From contig CAWIHS010000001.1 of NCBI GenBank assembly GCA_963836005.1, forward strand, positions 372,001-436,000: DNA of 64,000 nucleotides. The letters are read 5' to 3'. Each line of letters opens with the position of its first letter. Position 1 is the stretch's first letter. Below are positions 1-8,283 of this stretch, piece after piece. The notes below the pieces were generated by a model that saw nothing but the letters and a program-made list of their open reading frames with translations, did no database searches and had not been told where the DNA came from. The stretch comes from CAWIHS01 sp963836005 (lineage in GTDB: Bacteria; Pseudomonadota; Gammaproteobacteria; GRL18). The translations under genes and the position numbers were made by a program.

Positions 1-1
1 A

Positions 2-121
2 CGAATGTTAGATGTAATTGACAGGCATCATATTAGCCTGGGATTCATTTACAGCAAAGTAAAAAAATTAATACTCTCAGTGATTGGAAAAATTTGCTTT
101 TTTGCAAAGCAGTCTCTATAA
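2..121 (+). CDS. possible 3' end of an upstream gene (partial)
   Basis: An open frame runs in from the left edge without a stop and ends at a TAA at 119-121, 25 bases before the thioesterase gene. The last 39 codons give a basic, hydrophobic tail that I do not recognise. It could be the end of a gene in the same transcript as the hotdog thioesterase, or a chance open frame. Confidence 0.25.
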   Translation, partial: RMLDVIDRHHISLGFIYSKVKKLILSVIGKICFFAKQSL

Positions 122-146
122 ACAATGATTCAACAAATTACCCAAT

Positions 147-548
147 ATGCGACAGGCCCTTTCAAAATATACCTTTACTCTTCGCTTATATGACACTGAT
201 GCTGCAGGTTTTATGTTCTATGCCCGTTATTTCTACTATCTGCATGATGCTTATGAAGAAATGCTGCATAACCATCAGCTTGAAATCCATAAAATTCTTG
301 ACGGCAGCTATCTATTTCCCATTTCTCATGCTGAGGCAGACTTTAAATCCCCTGTCAAACTCAATCAATCTATTACTATTGAGATATTTGCTGCAGCAAT
401 CGAAAAAGATCGTTTTAGCCTCAGGTTTGAATTTAAAAATGAGCTGGGACATATTGTAGCAACGGCAAGAACTCAACATGTTTGTATTAATAAACAGTTA
501 CCAGGAACTGTTGACTTACCCAGAGAATGGATAAATATGCTCAAGTGA
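147..548 (+). CDS. hotdog-fold acyl-CoA thioesterase, DHNA-CoA hydrolase-like
   Basis: This 133-residue protein has the size and signature of the 4-hydroxybenzoyl-CoA thioesterase family. Near residue 15 the motif YDTDAAGFMFYARYF holds the family's catalytic-region Asp, followed by the HDAYEEML helix. The DTDAAG...HDAYE variant resembles the enzymes that hydrolyse 1,4-dihydroxy-2-naphthoyl-CoA in phylloquinone/menaquinone synthesis more than the general YbgC type (from memory of the families). A MenE-like ligase and a UbiE/MenG remnant lie within 2.5 kb, which fits that substrate, but they are on the other strand. No strong ribosome binding site precedes the ATG. The family is certain; the substrate is inferred. 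The start is the first ATG that gives the complete hotdog N-terminus. Confidence 0.8.
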   Translation: MRQALSKYTFTLRLYDTDAAGFMFYARYFYYLHDAYEEMLHNHQLEIHKILDGSYLFPISHAEADFKSPVKLNQSITIEIFAAAIEKDRFSLRFEFKNELGHIVATARTQHVCINKQLPGTVDLPREWINMLK

Positions 549-685
549 TGAAAAACACGTCAAGCGTAGCAGTAGCAAAACCAGTCTACAATAAAACGCT
601 CTTGCTATTAGAATGGACGCTGAAATGGTGGCAGGTGTTAAATATAACAGAAAAAGTGTTTTTTAAAGATGTTTGCTTTTATTGA
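548..685 (+). CDS. small ORF, 45 aa, start overlaps upstream stop
   Basis: The ATG overlaps the thioesterase stop in a TGATG arrangement, which would allow translational coupling. The 45-residue product has a Leu/Trp-rich amphipathic middle (LLLLEWTLKWWQVL) and matches no family I know. Its last 23 bases overlap the end of the convergent 73-residue gene. It may be a real small protein, the start of a truncated gene, or chance. Confidence 0.3.
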   Translation: MKNTSSVAVAKPVYNKTLLLLEWTLKWWQVLNITEKVFFKDVCFY

Positions 686-884
686 GCTTAAGTAACTCTT
701 CCTCATATAATTTTATCATCGTTACGTAATAGTCTGAGAGCTTTTTTTCATAGGCACAATCGCCTGTATAGCCAATCCTCTTCAAACGTTTTCTCAGATA
801 AATAATTTCCGTGATCAGATTGTGTGCATTAGCAGGGCTTATGAGATGGGATTTATTTACATCCAGTTGATTAGTATTATTCAT
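663..884 (-). CDS. hypothetical protein, 73 aa
   Basis: A short, charged, probably all-helical soluble protein of 73 residues, rich in Lys, Leu and Tyr, without signal peptide or membrane segment. A GGA-containing Shine-Dalgarno-like stretch lies before the ATG, and the gene stands alone between the convergent thioesterase region and a MITE. The two helices (residues 17-38 and 45-68) could form a helical hairpin. I do not recognise the family. Confidence 0.5.
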   Translation of the reverse strand: MNNTNQLDVNKSHLISPANAHNLITEIIYLRKRLKRIGYTGDCAYEKKLSDYYVTMIKLYEEELLKLNKSKHL

Positions 885-1000
885 AATAATTTTTCCGTTT
901 CTTATATAATTTAAACAGAATATAACGAATGATTATGACAACTTGATGAAACAGCAGAATATTTTTTCAGCTTTTACAAAAAGTATTACTTGTTCATACG

Positions 1001-1140
1001 TAGGTACTTAAGGATAATTGAGTGTTTGTGGAAGGCAGATAATTGCTCCTGCGTGATCTGCATTCCCTACAAGGAAGTATTTACGGCGTCTTCCGGAACA
1101 AATACTCGATTATCCGCACCTGATTTTGCTTAAGTACCTA
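1001..1140. repeat. 140-bp MITE with TAGGTACTTAAG ends, copy 1
   Basis: A non-coding 140-bp element bounded by the exact inverted repeat TAGGTACTTAAG / CTTAAGTACCTA, with further imperfect inverted sequence inside (GATAATTGAGTGTTTG against GATAATCGAGTATTTG). A second copy lies in opposite orientation at 17022-17161 and differs at only two positions by eye. It encodes nothing, so it would need a transposase supplied elsewhere. Confidence 0.85.
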
Positions 1141-1181
1141 CCTATGATTACTTGTTAACATAATGAAGACATACAAAAGAC

Positions 1182-1222
1182 GTAACTACTCAGCGAATTT
1201 AAGATTTTCACTGAGTAGTGAC
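1182..1222. repeat. 41-bp minimal MITE of the GTAACTACTCAG family
   Basis: The ends GTAACTACTCAG and CTGAGTAGTGAC form an inverted repeat around a 17-base core. The same ends bound larger elements at 11369-11641 and 46942-47356, so this looks like an internally deleted member. Confidence 0.6.
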
Positions 1223-1237
1223 CAAAAGACATCGTTG

Positions 1238-2659
1238 TTAATTTAATTTTTTCTCAATGATACGCTGTACCTCAGAGCGGTTGATTTTACCCAAGTGGTT
1301 TCTGGGCACCCGATTATTTTCAACATAAAAACGAGGGCGTAATTTTTTATCCAGGTGTTCATCTGCCCAGAGTTTTAACTTACCGGTATTTCCTTTTATT
1401 AGAGCTACCATAGAATTTCCCCAGTCAGGATGTTTTACCATACCCACAGCGATATCCTCCACAGCAGCACACTTACCCAGCAATTCCTCAACCAGCTGAG
1501 GATCAATGGTCTCTCCACCCATGATTATTCTATTATCAGCCCTGCTGGAAAATTGAATAACTTGTCCCTTGCACAAAACCAGATCATGAGTATTAAACCA
1601 GTGTTCATTTTTTATTATGCTTTGTTGTCGGTTTGACTTAATATACCCCGATGTGATCATGGGTCCTTTTATCTGCAGTTCCCCAGTAGAGTTTAAACGA
1701 TGTTTTATACCTGCCAGCAGTTGCAGTTTATCTGCTGAGGGGCCTACTGCAATAGTAGAACTGGCCTCAGTCATACCGTAACTGATGTATAGCGGCCAAC
1801 CAGAGTCTATCGCCCGTTCATATAATGCGCGAGGAATATGATCACCGCCCACCAGAACATATTTCAATGTCGCCGGGGGTGGTGTATTTTCACTATAATC
1901 CAGAATTTTTTTCAGCATCAGCGGCACCATTGATAGATGTGTTACCGGATAATGATTGATTTCCCGCCATAGTGTTTGTTCGTCAAATCCATTAACCAGC
2001 AGCATCCCTGCCCCCATCAGCAGGCATCTATAGATGATCATCACACCGGCAATGTGTTCTAAAGGTAAGCAGTTAAGCCACAAATCCTGAGGTGTTAAAG
2101 GAATGATCCGGGTAAAACTACTGACATGGCAGGAAATATTTCGATAACTGATGGGAACGATTTTTGGGCTGTTAATACTTCCGCTGGTAGTCATCAACAA
2201 AGCAATGTTCTGATCGGATACGAGGTCATGAAAATTGATTGAATGCAGCGCATGTGTAGCATCCGAAGGTTTAAGATCTGTTGCACTTAAGCGGGTTTCA
2301 GTTGTAAACAGTTTATCAGTTTGTATATTTTTGAGCTGTGTCAGCATGCCGGCATCACATACAATATTTTTTATTCCTGACTGAACGAGTAACTTGTTTA
2401 AATACTCTTCTGGTAGTGAAGGTGAGACTGGATAACAGCAGCACTTTTGCAAAAAAGCATGCAGGATGGCCTGTACTATATAAAACCTGTGGTGACTGAT
2501 TATGGCAAATGCTGAATCAGAATTTACAGGCTCTGATAACAACAAATGATGAGTCAGCTTGTTACTGATAGTATTCAGTCTTGTCTGGAGTTCAGGCCAT
2601 GAATAGTGAATACTGTTGTAAATAATATAAAAAGAACACCCAGATGAAGCATTCAGCAT
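1238..2659 (-). CDS. acyl-CoA synthetase, MenE-like (o-succinylbenzoate-CoA ligase type)
   Basis: A 473-residue member of the adenylate-forming (ANL) superfamily, which activates a carboxylate as acyl-AMP and transfers it to CoA. Visible motifs in order: P-loop TTSGSINSPKIVPIS near residue 155, the YGMTEAS substrate/AMP motif near 295, STGELQIKG, and the C-terminal hinge with the catalytic Lys in NHLGKINRSE. Its length is close to MenE (about 450 residues). The UbiE-like mini-gene ends 6 bases upstream of its start, so the two probably share a transcript. A DHNA-CoA thioesterase-like gene nearby supports a menaquinone-type substrate. No other men gene is in the window, so another aryl or acyl substrate remains possible. 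Confidence 0.75.
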   Translation of the reverse strand: MLNASSGCSFYIIYNSIHYSWPELQTRLNTISNKLTHHLLLSEPVNSDSAFAIISHHRFYIVQAILHAFLQKCCCYPVSPSLPEEYLNKLLVQSGIKNIVCDAGMLTQLKNIQTDKLFTTETRLSATDLKPSDATHALHSINFHDLVSDQNIALLMTTSGSINSPKIVPISYRNISCHVSSFTRIIPLTPQDLWLNCLPLEHIAGVMIIYRCLLMGAGMLLVNGFDEQTLWREINHYPVTHLSMVPLMLKKILDYSENTPPPATLKYVLVGGDHIPRALYERAIDSGWPLYISYGMTEASSTIAVGPSADKLQLLAGIKHRLNSTGELQIKGPMITSGYIKSNRQQSIIKNEHWFNTHDLVLCKGQVIQFSSRADNRIIMGGETIDPQLVEELLGKCAAVEDIAVGMVKHPDWGNSMVALIKGNTGKLKLWADEHLDKKLRPRFYVENNRVPRNHLGKINRSEVQRIIEKKLN

Positions 2660-2665
2660 AGCGGC

Positions 2666-2929
2666 TTATTTACTGCCTTGATGAATGCAGGCGATACCGA
2701 AAAATAGGTTTTCATAGCTCACCCGAAGGAAACCGGCCTCTTCAATTAACAATTTTAATTCTTCCTGATCGGGAATCAGATCATATCTATCAGCCACCAG
2801 TTTAAAGACCTGACGAATATTATTTTCCCGCTCAGTTTCAGTAACAGTTTTATGACCAAAAGTTTTATTTAATTTATCCATAACAAATTTATCAATATAG
2901 AGTAGAGACTCTAATAAGTTTGCATCCAT
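2666..2929 (-). CDS. internally deleted UbiE/MenG methyltransferase, 87 aa
   Basis: Residues about 22-50 match the start of UbiE/MenG (FGHKTVTETERENNIRQVF then VADRYDL), and residues about 51-87 match its extreme C-terminus (PDQEELKLLIEEAGF, then a version of the GGIVALHRG ending, here FGIACIHQG). The roughly 160-170 residues that normally lie between, including the SAM-binding glycine motif and most of the Rossmann fold, are missing, and the reading frame is kept across the join. It cannot be a methyltransferase by itself. A 16-bp perfect hairpin covers the start codon and there is no clear ribosome binding site. The menE-like gene begins 6 bases after its stop. It is either a remnant kept in frame by chance or a small protein with another role. 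Confidence 0.65.
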   Translation of the reverse strand: MDANLLESLLYIDKFVMDKLNKTFGHKTVTETERENNIRQVFKLVADRYDLIPDQEELKLLIEEAGFLRVSYENLFFGIACIHQGSK

Positions 2930-2957
2930 AAATAGCCATCTTGGCTATTTATGGATG
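2923..2957. promoter_or_regulatory. perfect 16-bp hairpin over a start codon
   Basis: CATCCATAAATAGCCA, a 3-base loop, then its exact reverse complement. In the minus-strand transcript the 3' arm contains the ATG of the mini-UbiE gene, so the folded RNA would hide the start codon. No U-run follows, so it is not a typical rho-independent terminator for the cbbO gene upstream. It could also be a protein-binding palindrome. Confidence 0.6.
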
Positions 2958-2993
2958 GATGCTAATTAATTGTCTACTGAATGTAGCAATCAA

Positions 2994-4217
2994 TCATGAG
3001 GTTAGTTTTCTATAGATATCTGAAACCTTTATTGGTAATTTGCTAATATCTTCAATTAGCACATAATTTGCAGCGCCATACATATGCGGCAGATAGTCCC
3101 CTGCTTCTTTGTCGATAGTAATACAATAGGGATGTATGCCTTTCTCACGGCATTCAAACAGTGCTTTGCGGGTGTCTTCTATACCATATTCGCCGCGATA
3201 CTGACCATCATAATCTTCTGGTTTCCCATCTGAAAGCGTGATCAATAATTTGGTTCTGGCTTCTACTTCCTGTAGTTGACTGGTCAGATGCCTGATGGCA
3301 AAACCCATACGGGTATAATCCTTGGCATTGACACCGCTGATACGGGCTTTAACCTTGTCATTATAATTTTCATCAATGTGTTTTATGTGAAATATTTCAC
3401 ATCGCTTACGGGCAATACCGGAAAATCCGTAAATTGCATAGCGATCTCCAAGCATTTCCATAGACTCACATAATAACACCAGCGTCTCTCGCTCAGCCTG
3501 ATTTATCCAGCCCTTGGTGGAACCACTCATATCTACCATAAACATAACGGCGATATTACGCTCTGTTCTCTGCATGCGAGTAAAAACCTGCTCACTCAAT
3601 ACTGCGCCATGGCTGACATCGGCATAACTTTCAACCACAGCATCGATATCATCTCCTTCTTGCTGGCGTTTTAACAGCTTTTCTTCACTTTTCAGAGCTT
3701 CAAAATTTCGTCGCAGAGATTTTACGATGCCTAAATACTGCCGCAGTGTATCCGCTACAAAATCGTCATATACAGGAGTTACAGAAACCTCTCTGACTAC
3801 ACACCAGTTTTTGCGATAGTGCTTCCTGACATGATCCCATTCATCGTAAAACCAGGCACCTTCTTCATGATAAATACCAGACCAGACATCATTTGATTTT
3901 TTTTCATTGACTGCATTGTCCGGATTATATTTCCCCGGTCCTGCTGCCGCCAGGTACTCCTCTGGTATAAGACCAATATCCTGTATAATGCTTTCTGCTA
4001 AACTGAGTACATTATCCGCATACTGATACGCCATTTCAGCATTGGTGGCTGCAATCACTTTAACCCAGTGCAGAGCATCTTCCTGTTGGGAGCGGTTAAA
4101 GTGAGACAATTTTTGTGCGGGTGATGCCGCCGTCCTGCGAAAGGAAAGTACCGGATCAAGAAATTAATCCAGTTTCTCTTCCATTTCTTCAGCCGTAAAA
4201 GGTGTTTTATCTGGCAT
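2994..4217 (-). pseudogene. cbbO: CbbO/NorD-like VWA protein with an in-frame TAA
   Basis: From about codon 19 the frame is open for 389 codons and encodes a CbbO/NorD-family von Willebrand A protein, the partner of CbbQ/NorQ MoxR-type ATPases in Rubisco (or NO reductase) activation. The MIDAS motif DMSGST lies near residue 194 of the open part, with LSDGKPEDYDG further on. Starting at ATG 4217, the N-terminus (MPDKTPFTAEEMEEKLD) meets a TAA at 4164-4166 and resumes at once with FLDPVLSFRRTAA, the usual family N-terminus, so this is one gene cut by a stop. Re-initiation at ATG 4109 would give a shortened 371-residue protein. It lies just downstream of cbbQ. Confidence 0.75.
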
Positions 4218-4300
4218 AAAATACGAGTTCTCGTGACGTCTAAACCAGGCGCGAAAACACAGCTGGCACTGCTCATCTAACGCAATCCCCTGCAGAGAAA

Positions 4301-5117
4301 TTAAAACAGGGAGGCGCTCAGTTCATCAATAGCTGATAACATTTCCGGATCATCGGTTAATGCCTGTGCAATACAACCACGACAGGCGGGTAGCGGATCT
4401 ATTCCACTCTTAATTAATTTGGCCGCATGCACAAGCAAACGGGTACTTGCACCTTCATCGAGACCGCTGCCTTTTAGATTGCGCGTCATCTGCGCAAATT
4501 TAACCAGTTGCTGTGCCAGATTAATATCTATGGAAGCTTCATTAGCGACGATTTTCTGTTCGATTCTGGCTTTCGGATAATCAAATTCCAGTGCTACAAA
4601 ACGCTGCCGCGTGCTTTGTTTCAAGTCTTTTAACACGCTTTGATAACCAGGATTATAGGACATGGCCAGACAAAAATTATCGTCCGCCTCAAGTACAATA
4701 CCGCGTTTTTCCATTGGCAATACGCGTCGATCATCAGCCAGCGGATGAATAACCACCGTTGTTTTTTCTCGCTTCTACGACTTCATCCAGATAACAAATA
4801 GCCCCGGCCCTTAACGAACAAGCCAGAGGACCATCCACCCAAACGGTTTCACCTGCTGTGATCAAATACCGGCCGACCAGATCAGAAGCGGTTAAATCAT
4901 CATGACAAGAGACCGTAATAAATGGACGTTTGAGACGCCAGGCCATGTGTTCCATAAAACGGGTTTTGCCGCATCCTGTTGGTCCTTTTAATAATACCGG
5001 TAACTTGTTGTCATATGCTGCGCTAAAAATATCAATTTCATCATTCACGGGTTCATATTAGGGTTCATTCTCAATATAATAATCTTCAGGTTTGATCTCA
5101 TGAGTTAATAAATCCAT
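4301..5117 (-). pseudogene. cbbQ: CbbQ/NorQ-like MoxR AAA+ ATPase, stop plus frameshift
   Basis: Joined frames give a protein of about 271 residues, the normal size for CbbQ/NorQ. The start at 5117 follows a GGAGAAG ribosome binding site. TAA at 5058-5060 sits where the family has Tyr (NEP-stop-YEPV against the usual NEPYYxPV). Then come Walker A (LLKGPTGCGKTRF), HDDLTASDLVGRY and Walker B (AICYLDEVVEAR). A run of six A near 4766 shifts the frame; with five A it reads EARKTTVVIHPLADDRR and continues through SYNPGYQSVLKDLKQSTRQRF to the end. CbbQ remodels inhibited Rubisco together with CbbO. No Rubisco gene lies in the window, so a NorQ assignment is not excluded. Confidence 0.8.
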
Positions 5118-5198
5118 ACTCTTCTCCTGTGTTTTATACTGAGTGTTACACAATTATTTAAAGGATAATAATAACATTTCTCATTAAGTGCAAATGAT

Positions 5199-5236
5199 AT
5201 GCGTACTTACATACGCGTACTTACATATGCGTATTT
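5199..5236. repeat. 14-bp tandem repeat upstream of cbbQ
   Basis: ATGCGTACTTACAT, ACGCGTACTTACAT and a partial third unit ATGCGTATTT follow one another about 80-120 bases upstream of the cbbQ start. The spacing suits a regulator binding array, but nothing identifies the regulator. Confidence 0.4.
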
Positions 5237-5376
5237 CCAGGGCAAAATCATACTTGTAATGATTACCATAAATTTGAATATTCAGAAAAACCCACTGCTT
5301 CCCTCCTGGCTGGGAGAAGGTTAGGACGGTGGTTGAGCACTGGCCATGGCGTCCGGCCAGCAAATCCTGGTTATTC

Positions 5377-5415
5377 AAAAAAGGCCTGCAGGATCATTTA
5401 TTCTGCAGGCCTTTT
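5377..5415 (-). terminator. rho-independent terminator after yejF
   Basis: AAAAGGCCTGCAG pairs with CTGCAGGCCTTTT across an 11-base loop, and the minus strand ends in a T-run. It closes the yejABEF transcript 44 bases past the yejF stop and insulates cbbQ. The stretch from here to the cbbQ start otherwise holds only the 14-bp repeats. Confidence 0.85.
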
Positions 5416-5458
5416 AGTTTCAGAGATGTAAACAAAGGAGCACTGAGCGGGTGTTTAA

Positions 5459-7111
5459 TTATGCGACTTGTGCAGTTTTAAACAATGATGCCGTCAGTAA
5501 CTCTCGGGTATAGGCTTGACGAGGTGCTTTGAAAAGCTGTTCCGTTTCTCCCATTTCAATGATTCTTCCCTCTTTCATTACCAGTGTACGATGGGAAACA
5601 GCCTGAATGACTTTTAGGTCATGAGTAATAAACAGATATGAGATTTTATAACGTAACTGCAATTCACGTAACAGTGCCAGAACCTGTTTCTGTACGGAGA
5701 CATCCAGAGCGCTGGTCGGTTCGTCCAGAAGTATTAACTTAGGTTCCAGTATTACCACCCGGGCTATGGCAATACGCTGACGCTGACCACCGGAAAATTC
5801 ATGCGGGTACCTCCAGAGACACTCTTCATCCAGACCGACCTCCTCCAGTACCTTGATTATTCTTTTCCGACATTGCAGTTTTGACAGCTCAGGAAAATGA
5901 ATTTTCAAGCCCTCTCCTACAATTTGTTCAATTGTCATTCTGGGAGAAAGTGATGAGTAGGGATCCTGAAAGACAATTTGAAACTCCTTACGTACAGGAC
6001 GTAACTGCCTGTGGCTAAGAAGATCAAGACGCTGCTGATCAAACGTAATTTCACCTTTACAGTTTTGCAATCTGATCAGGCAACGGCCAAGCGTGGATTT
6101 CCCTGAACCTGATTCGCCAACGATACCTAAAGTTTCTCCTTCCTGCAAAGTCAGGGAAACATCATCGACGGCTTTTACTTCGCTGCTGACTTTTCGCAGC
6201 CAGCCCGATTTGATCGGAAAATAACAATACAGATTTTCACCCATTAATAACTCTTTGTGCTGCATGATTTCTGCAGTTTCAGAGTCAGGGATGATCCTTT
6301 CAGGTTCACTATTCAGCAGCTTGATTGTGTAGGGATGCTGTGGATTTTCAAACAGAGAATGAACCTCATTTTGCTCCACCAGATCTCCTTCCTGCATGAC
6401 ACAAACACGATCAGCGAAGCGTCTGACCATATTTAAATCATGGGAAATCAATAACACGGACATGGAAAACTCTTTTTGCAGTTTTTCCAGCAGCAGCAAT
6501 ATCTGCAGTTGCACTGTTACATCCAGTGCTGTAGTCGGCTCATCGGCAATAAGCAGTTTGGGTTCACAGGCCAGAGCCATGGCGATCATCATACGCTGGC
6601 GCTGTCCACCGGATAATAAATGAGGATAGGCATCAAAACGATTTTTTGCATTACTGATACCCACCAGCTCCATCAGCTCAATGGCTCTGTTTCTGGCGTC
6701 TGTATTATTCATTTGATTATGAATAAGCATGGGTTCCATAATTTGATCACCCACCGTATAAGTCGGATTCAGAGAAGTCATCGGTTCCTGAAATATCATG
6801 GAAATTTCACTTCCCCTGACCTTCTGGATATGCGATTCATCTGTTCCAAGAATATCCTGATCATTAAACAGGATTGAACCAGATGGATAGACAACCTTGT
6901 CTTCATCATGCAGGCGTAAGATAGACATCGCAGTGACTGATTTACCTGAACCAGATTCACCAACCAGAGCCAGAGTTTCACCTTTACGGATAGAAAAATT
7001 AATATTTCTAACAACATTAATCTGTCCCACCGCTGTTTTAAAATCAACGTTAAGGTTGCTGATATCCAGCAAATGTTCGGGATCAGTGTTTTGCCTGTCA
7101 GTCTCGTTCAT
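5459..7111 (-). CDS. yejF: microcin C/oligopeptide ABC transporter ATPase YejF
   Basis: A 550-residue ATPase with two complete ABC domains in one chain, as in YejF. The first has Walker A GESGSGKSVT near residue 53, signature LSGGQRQR and Walker B LLIADEPTT. The second has GESGSGKSTLGR near 333, FSGGQRQR and LILLDEPTSALD. It powers uptake of oligopeptides and microcin C-type peptide-nucleotides at the inner membrane. It is the last gene of yejABEF; yejE ends 9 bases upstream of its start. Length and motifs are normal. Confidence 0.95.
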   Translation of the reverse strand: MNETDRQNTDPEHLLDISNLNVDFKTAVGQINVVRNINFSIRKGETLALVGESGSGKSVTAMSILRLHDEDKVVYPSGSILFNDQDILGTDESHIQKVRGSEISMIFQEPMTSLNPTYTVGDQIMEPMLIHNQMNNTDARNRAIELMELVGISNAKNRFDAYPHLLSGGQRQRMMIAMALACEPKLLIADEPTTALDVTVQLQILLLLEKLQKEFSMSVLLISHDLNMVRRFADRVCVMQEGDLVEQNEVHSLFENPQHPYTIKLLNSEPERIIPDSETAEIMQHKELLMGENLYCYFPIKSGWLRKVSSEVKAVDDVSLTLQEGETLGIVGESGSGKSTLGRCLIRLQNCKGEITFDQQRLDLLSHRQLRPVRKEFQIVFQDPYSSLSPRMTIEQIVGEGLKIHFPELSKLQCRKRIIKVLEEVGLDEECLWRYPHEFSGGQRQRIAIARVVILEPKLILLDEPTSALDVSVQKQVLALLRELQLRYKISYLFITHDLKVIQAVSHRTLVMKEGRIIEMGETEQLFKAPRQAYTRELLTASLFKTAQVA

Positions 7112-7120
7112 AAATGTTGT

Positions 7121-8281
7121 CTATCCACGCCTCGTGTCCAATGCCTCACGTAAGGCCTCACCAATAAAAATAAGTAATACCAGGGTGCCCACCAGTACCG
7201 AAAAAGTGGTCAGGGAAAGCCACCATGCTTCAATATTCTCCTTACCCTGGGACAATAATTCACCCAGACTTGGGGTTGAAGGCGGAACACCAAGCCCCAG
7301 ATAGTCCAGGCTGGTCAGCGCCAGAATTGAGCCGCTGATACGAAAAGGTAAAAATGTCAGTACCGGCACCATGCTATTGGGTAACAAATGTTTGGTTATT
7401 ATACCCAGATTGGAGACCCCCAGCGACTTCGCCGCCTGAACATAATCAAGATTTCGCCCTCGCAGAAATTCTGCGCGTACATAGTCTGAGAGTCCCATCC
7501 AGCCAAACAGTGACAGAAGAATAATCAATAAAGTAATACTGGGTTTGAAAATCGAGGCAAAAATAATCAGCAGATAAAGCTCCGGCATGGAGCTCCATAT
7601 TTCAATGAGTCTTTGAGTGAACAGATCAACCTTGCCGACAAAAAAGCCCTGTATCGAACCTACAATAATACCAATGACAACTCCAATAGCGGTTAATACC
7701 ATGGCAAACAATACCGACAGACGAAATCCATAGATTAATCGGGCCAGGACATCTCGGCCTCTGTCATCTGTACCCAGCAGGTTCTGTTTTGAGGGTCTGG
7801 CAGGATTTGGTAACTCGGCGAAATAATTGATCGAATCATAGCTATAATGATTCAATGGGTATATGGCCCAATTTGCATTGCTGGTTATTTTTTGCTTGAT
7901 ATAGGGATCGTTATAATCAGTATTGGTTGCAAAATCGCCGCCAAAAGTAGTCTCCGGATAATCGTGTAACAGTGGCAGATAGTATTGCTGATCATAGTAA
8001 ATGATGAGCGGCTTATCATTGCTGATAAATTCGGCAAATAAACTGATGACAAATAAAATGGAGAAAATCCATAACGAATAATATCCCCTTTTATTATTTT
8101 TAAAACGCAGCCAGCCCCGTTGGGTAGGAGAAAAATGCAGTAATTGCTGTGTTTTTCGTGCTACTTCATCTGCGGCAGCCTTTGAGTCATCTGCAGCAGC
8201 TATAATGCCGGCCGCAATCTTATCGCTACGGTCAACTGACTTAGCATCGAGTGAAGGTGAATCGCCAGGATCTTTGGTCAT
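7121..8281 (-). CDS. yejE: peptide ABC transporter permease YejE
   Basis: A 386-residue DppC/OppC-type permease. After a long charged cytoplasmic N-terminus (about 65 residues) come a first membrane helix (YYSLWIFSILFVISLFAEFI), a periplasmic stretch with the conserved LLGTDDRGRDVLARLIYGF segment near 170, and five further helices. The EAA-type loop that docks on the ATPase is near residues 275-300 (AAKSLGVSNLGIITKHLLPN). YejB ends 2 bases upstream, indicating coupled translation. The N-terminal extension is Asp/Ala/Lys-rich and probably disordered. Confidence 0.95.
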   Translation of the reverse strand: MTKDPGDSPSLDAKSVDRSDKIAAGIIAAADDSKAAADEVARKTQQLLHFSPTQRGWLRFKNNKRGYYSLWIFSILFVISLFAEFISNDKPLIIYYDQQYYLPLLHDYPETTFGGDFATNTDYNDPYIKQKITSNANWAIYPLNHYSYDSINYFAELPNPARPSKQNLLGTDDRGRDVLARLIYGFRLSVLFAMVLTAIGVVIGIIVGSIQGFFVGKVDLFTQRLIEIWSSMPELYLLIIFASIFKPSITLLIILLSLFGWMGLSDYVRAEFLRGRNLDYVQAAKSLGVSNLGIITKHLLPNSMVPVLTFLPFRISGSILALTSLDYLGLGVPPSTPSLGELLSQGKENIEAWWLSLTTFSVLVGTLVLLIFIGEALREALDTRRG

Positions 8282-8283
8282 CT

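Noticed and set aside
94..459. 121-codon plus-strand frame overlapping the thioesterase
   Set aside because: It is an out-of-frame shadow of the hotdog gene, which has clear family motifs; the shadow has none.
1001..1140. CRISPR or tandem repeat array
   Set aside because: The repeats are dispersed MITEs with inverted ends; no regularly spaced short repeats with unique spacers occur in the window.
4164..5060. Reassignment of TAA to a sense codon, suggested by TAA in cbbQ and cbbO
   Set aside because: Many intact genes in the window, such as fabI, folD, gloB and mltD, end properly at TAA, so the code is standard.
5184..5378. 64-codon minus-strand frame between yejF and cbbQ
   Set aside because: It covers the 14-bp repeats and the region next to the terminator, with no ribosome binding site and no recognisable sequence.
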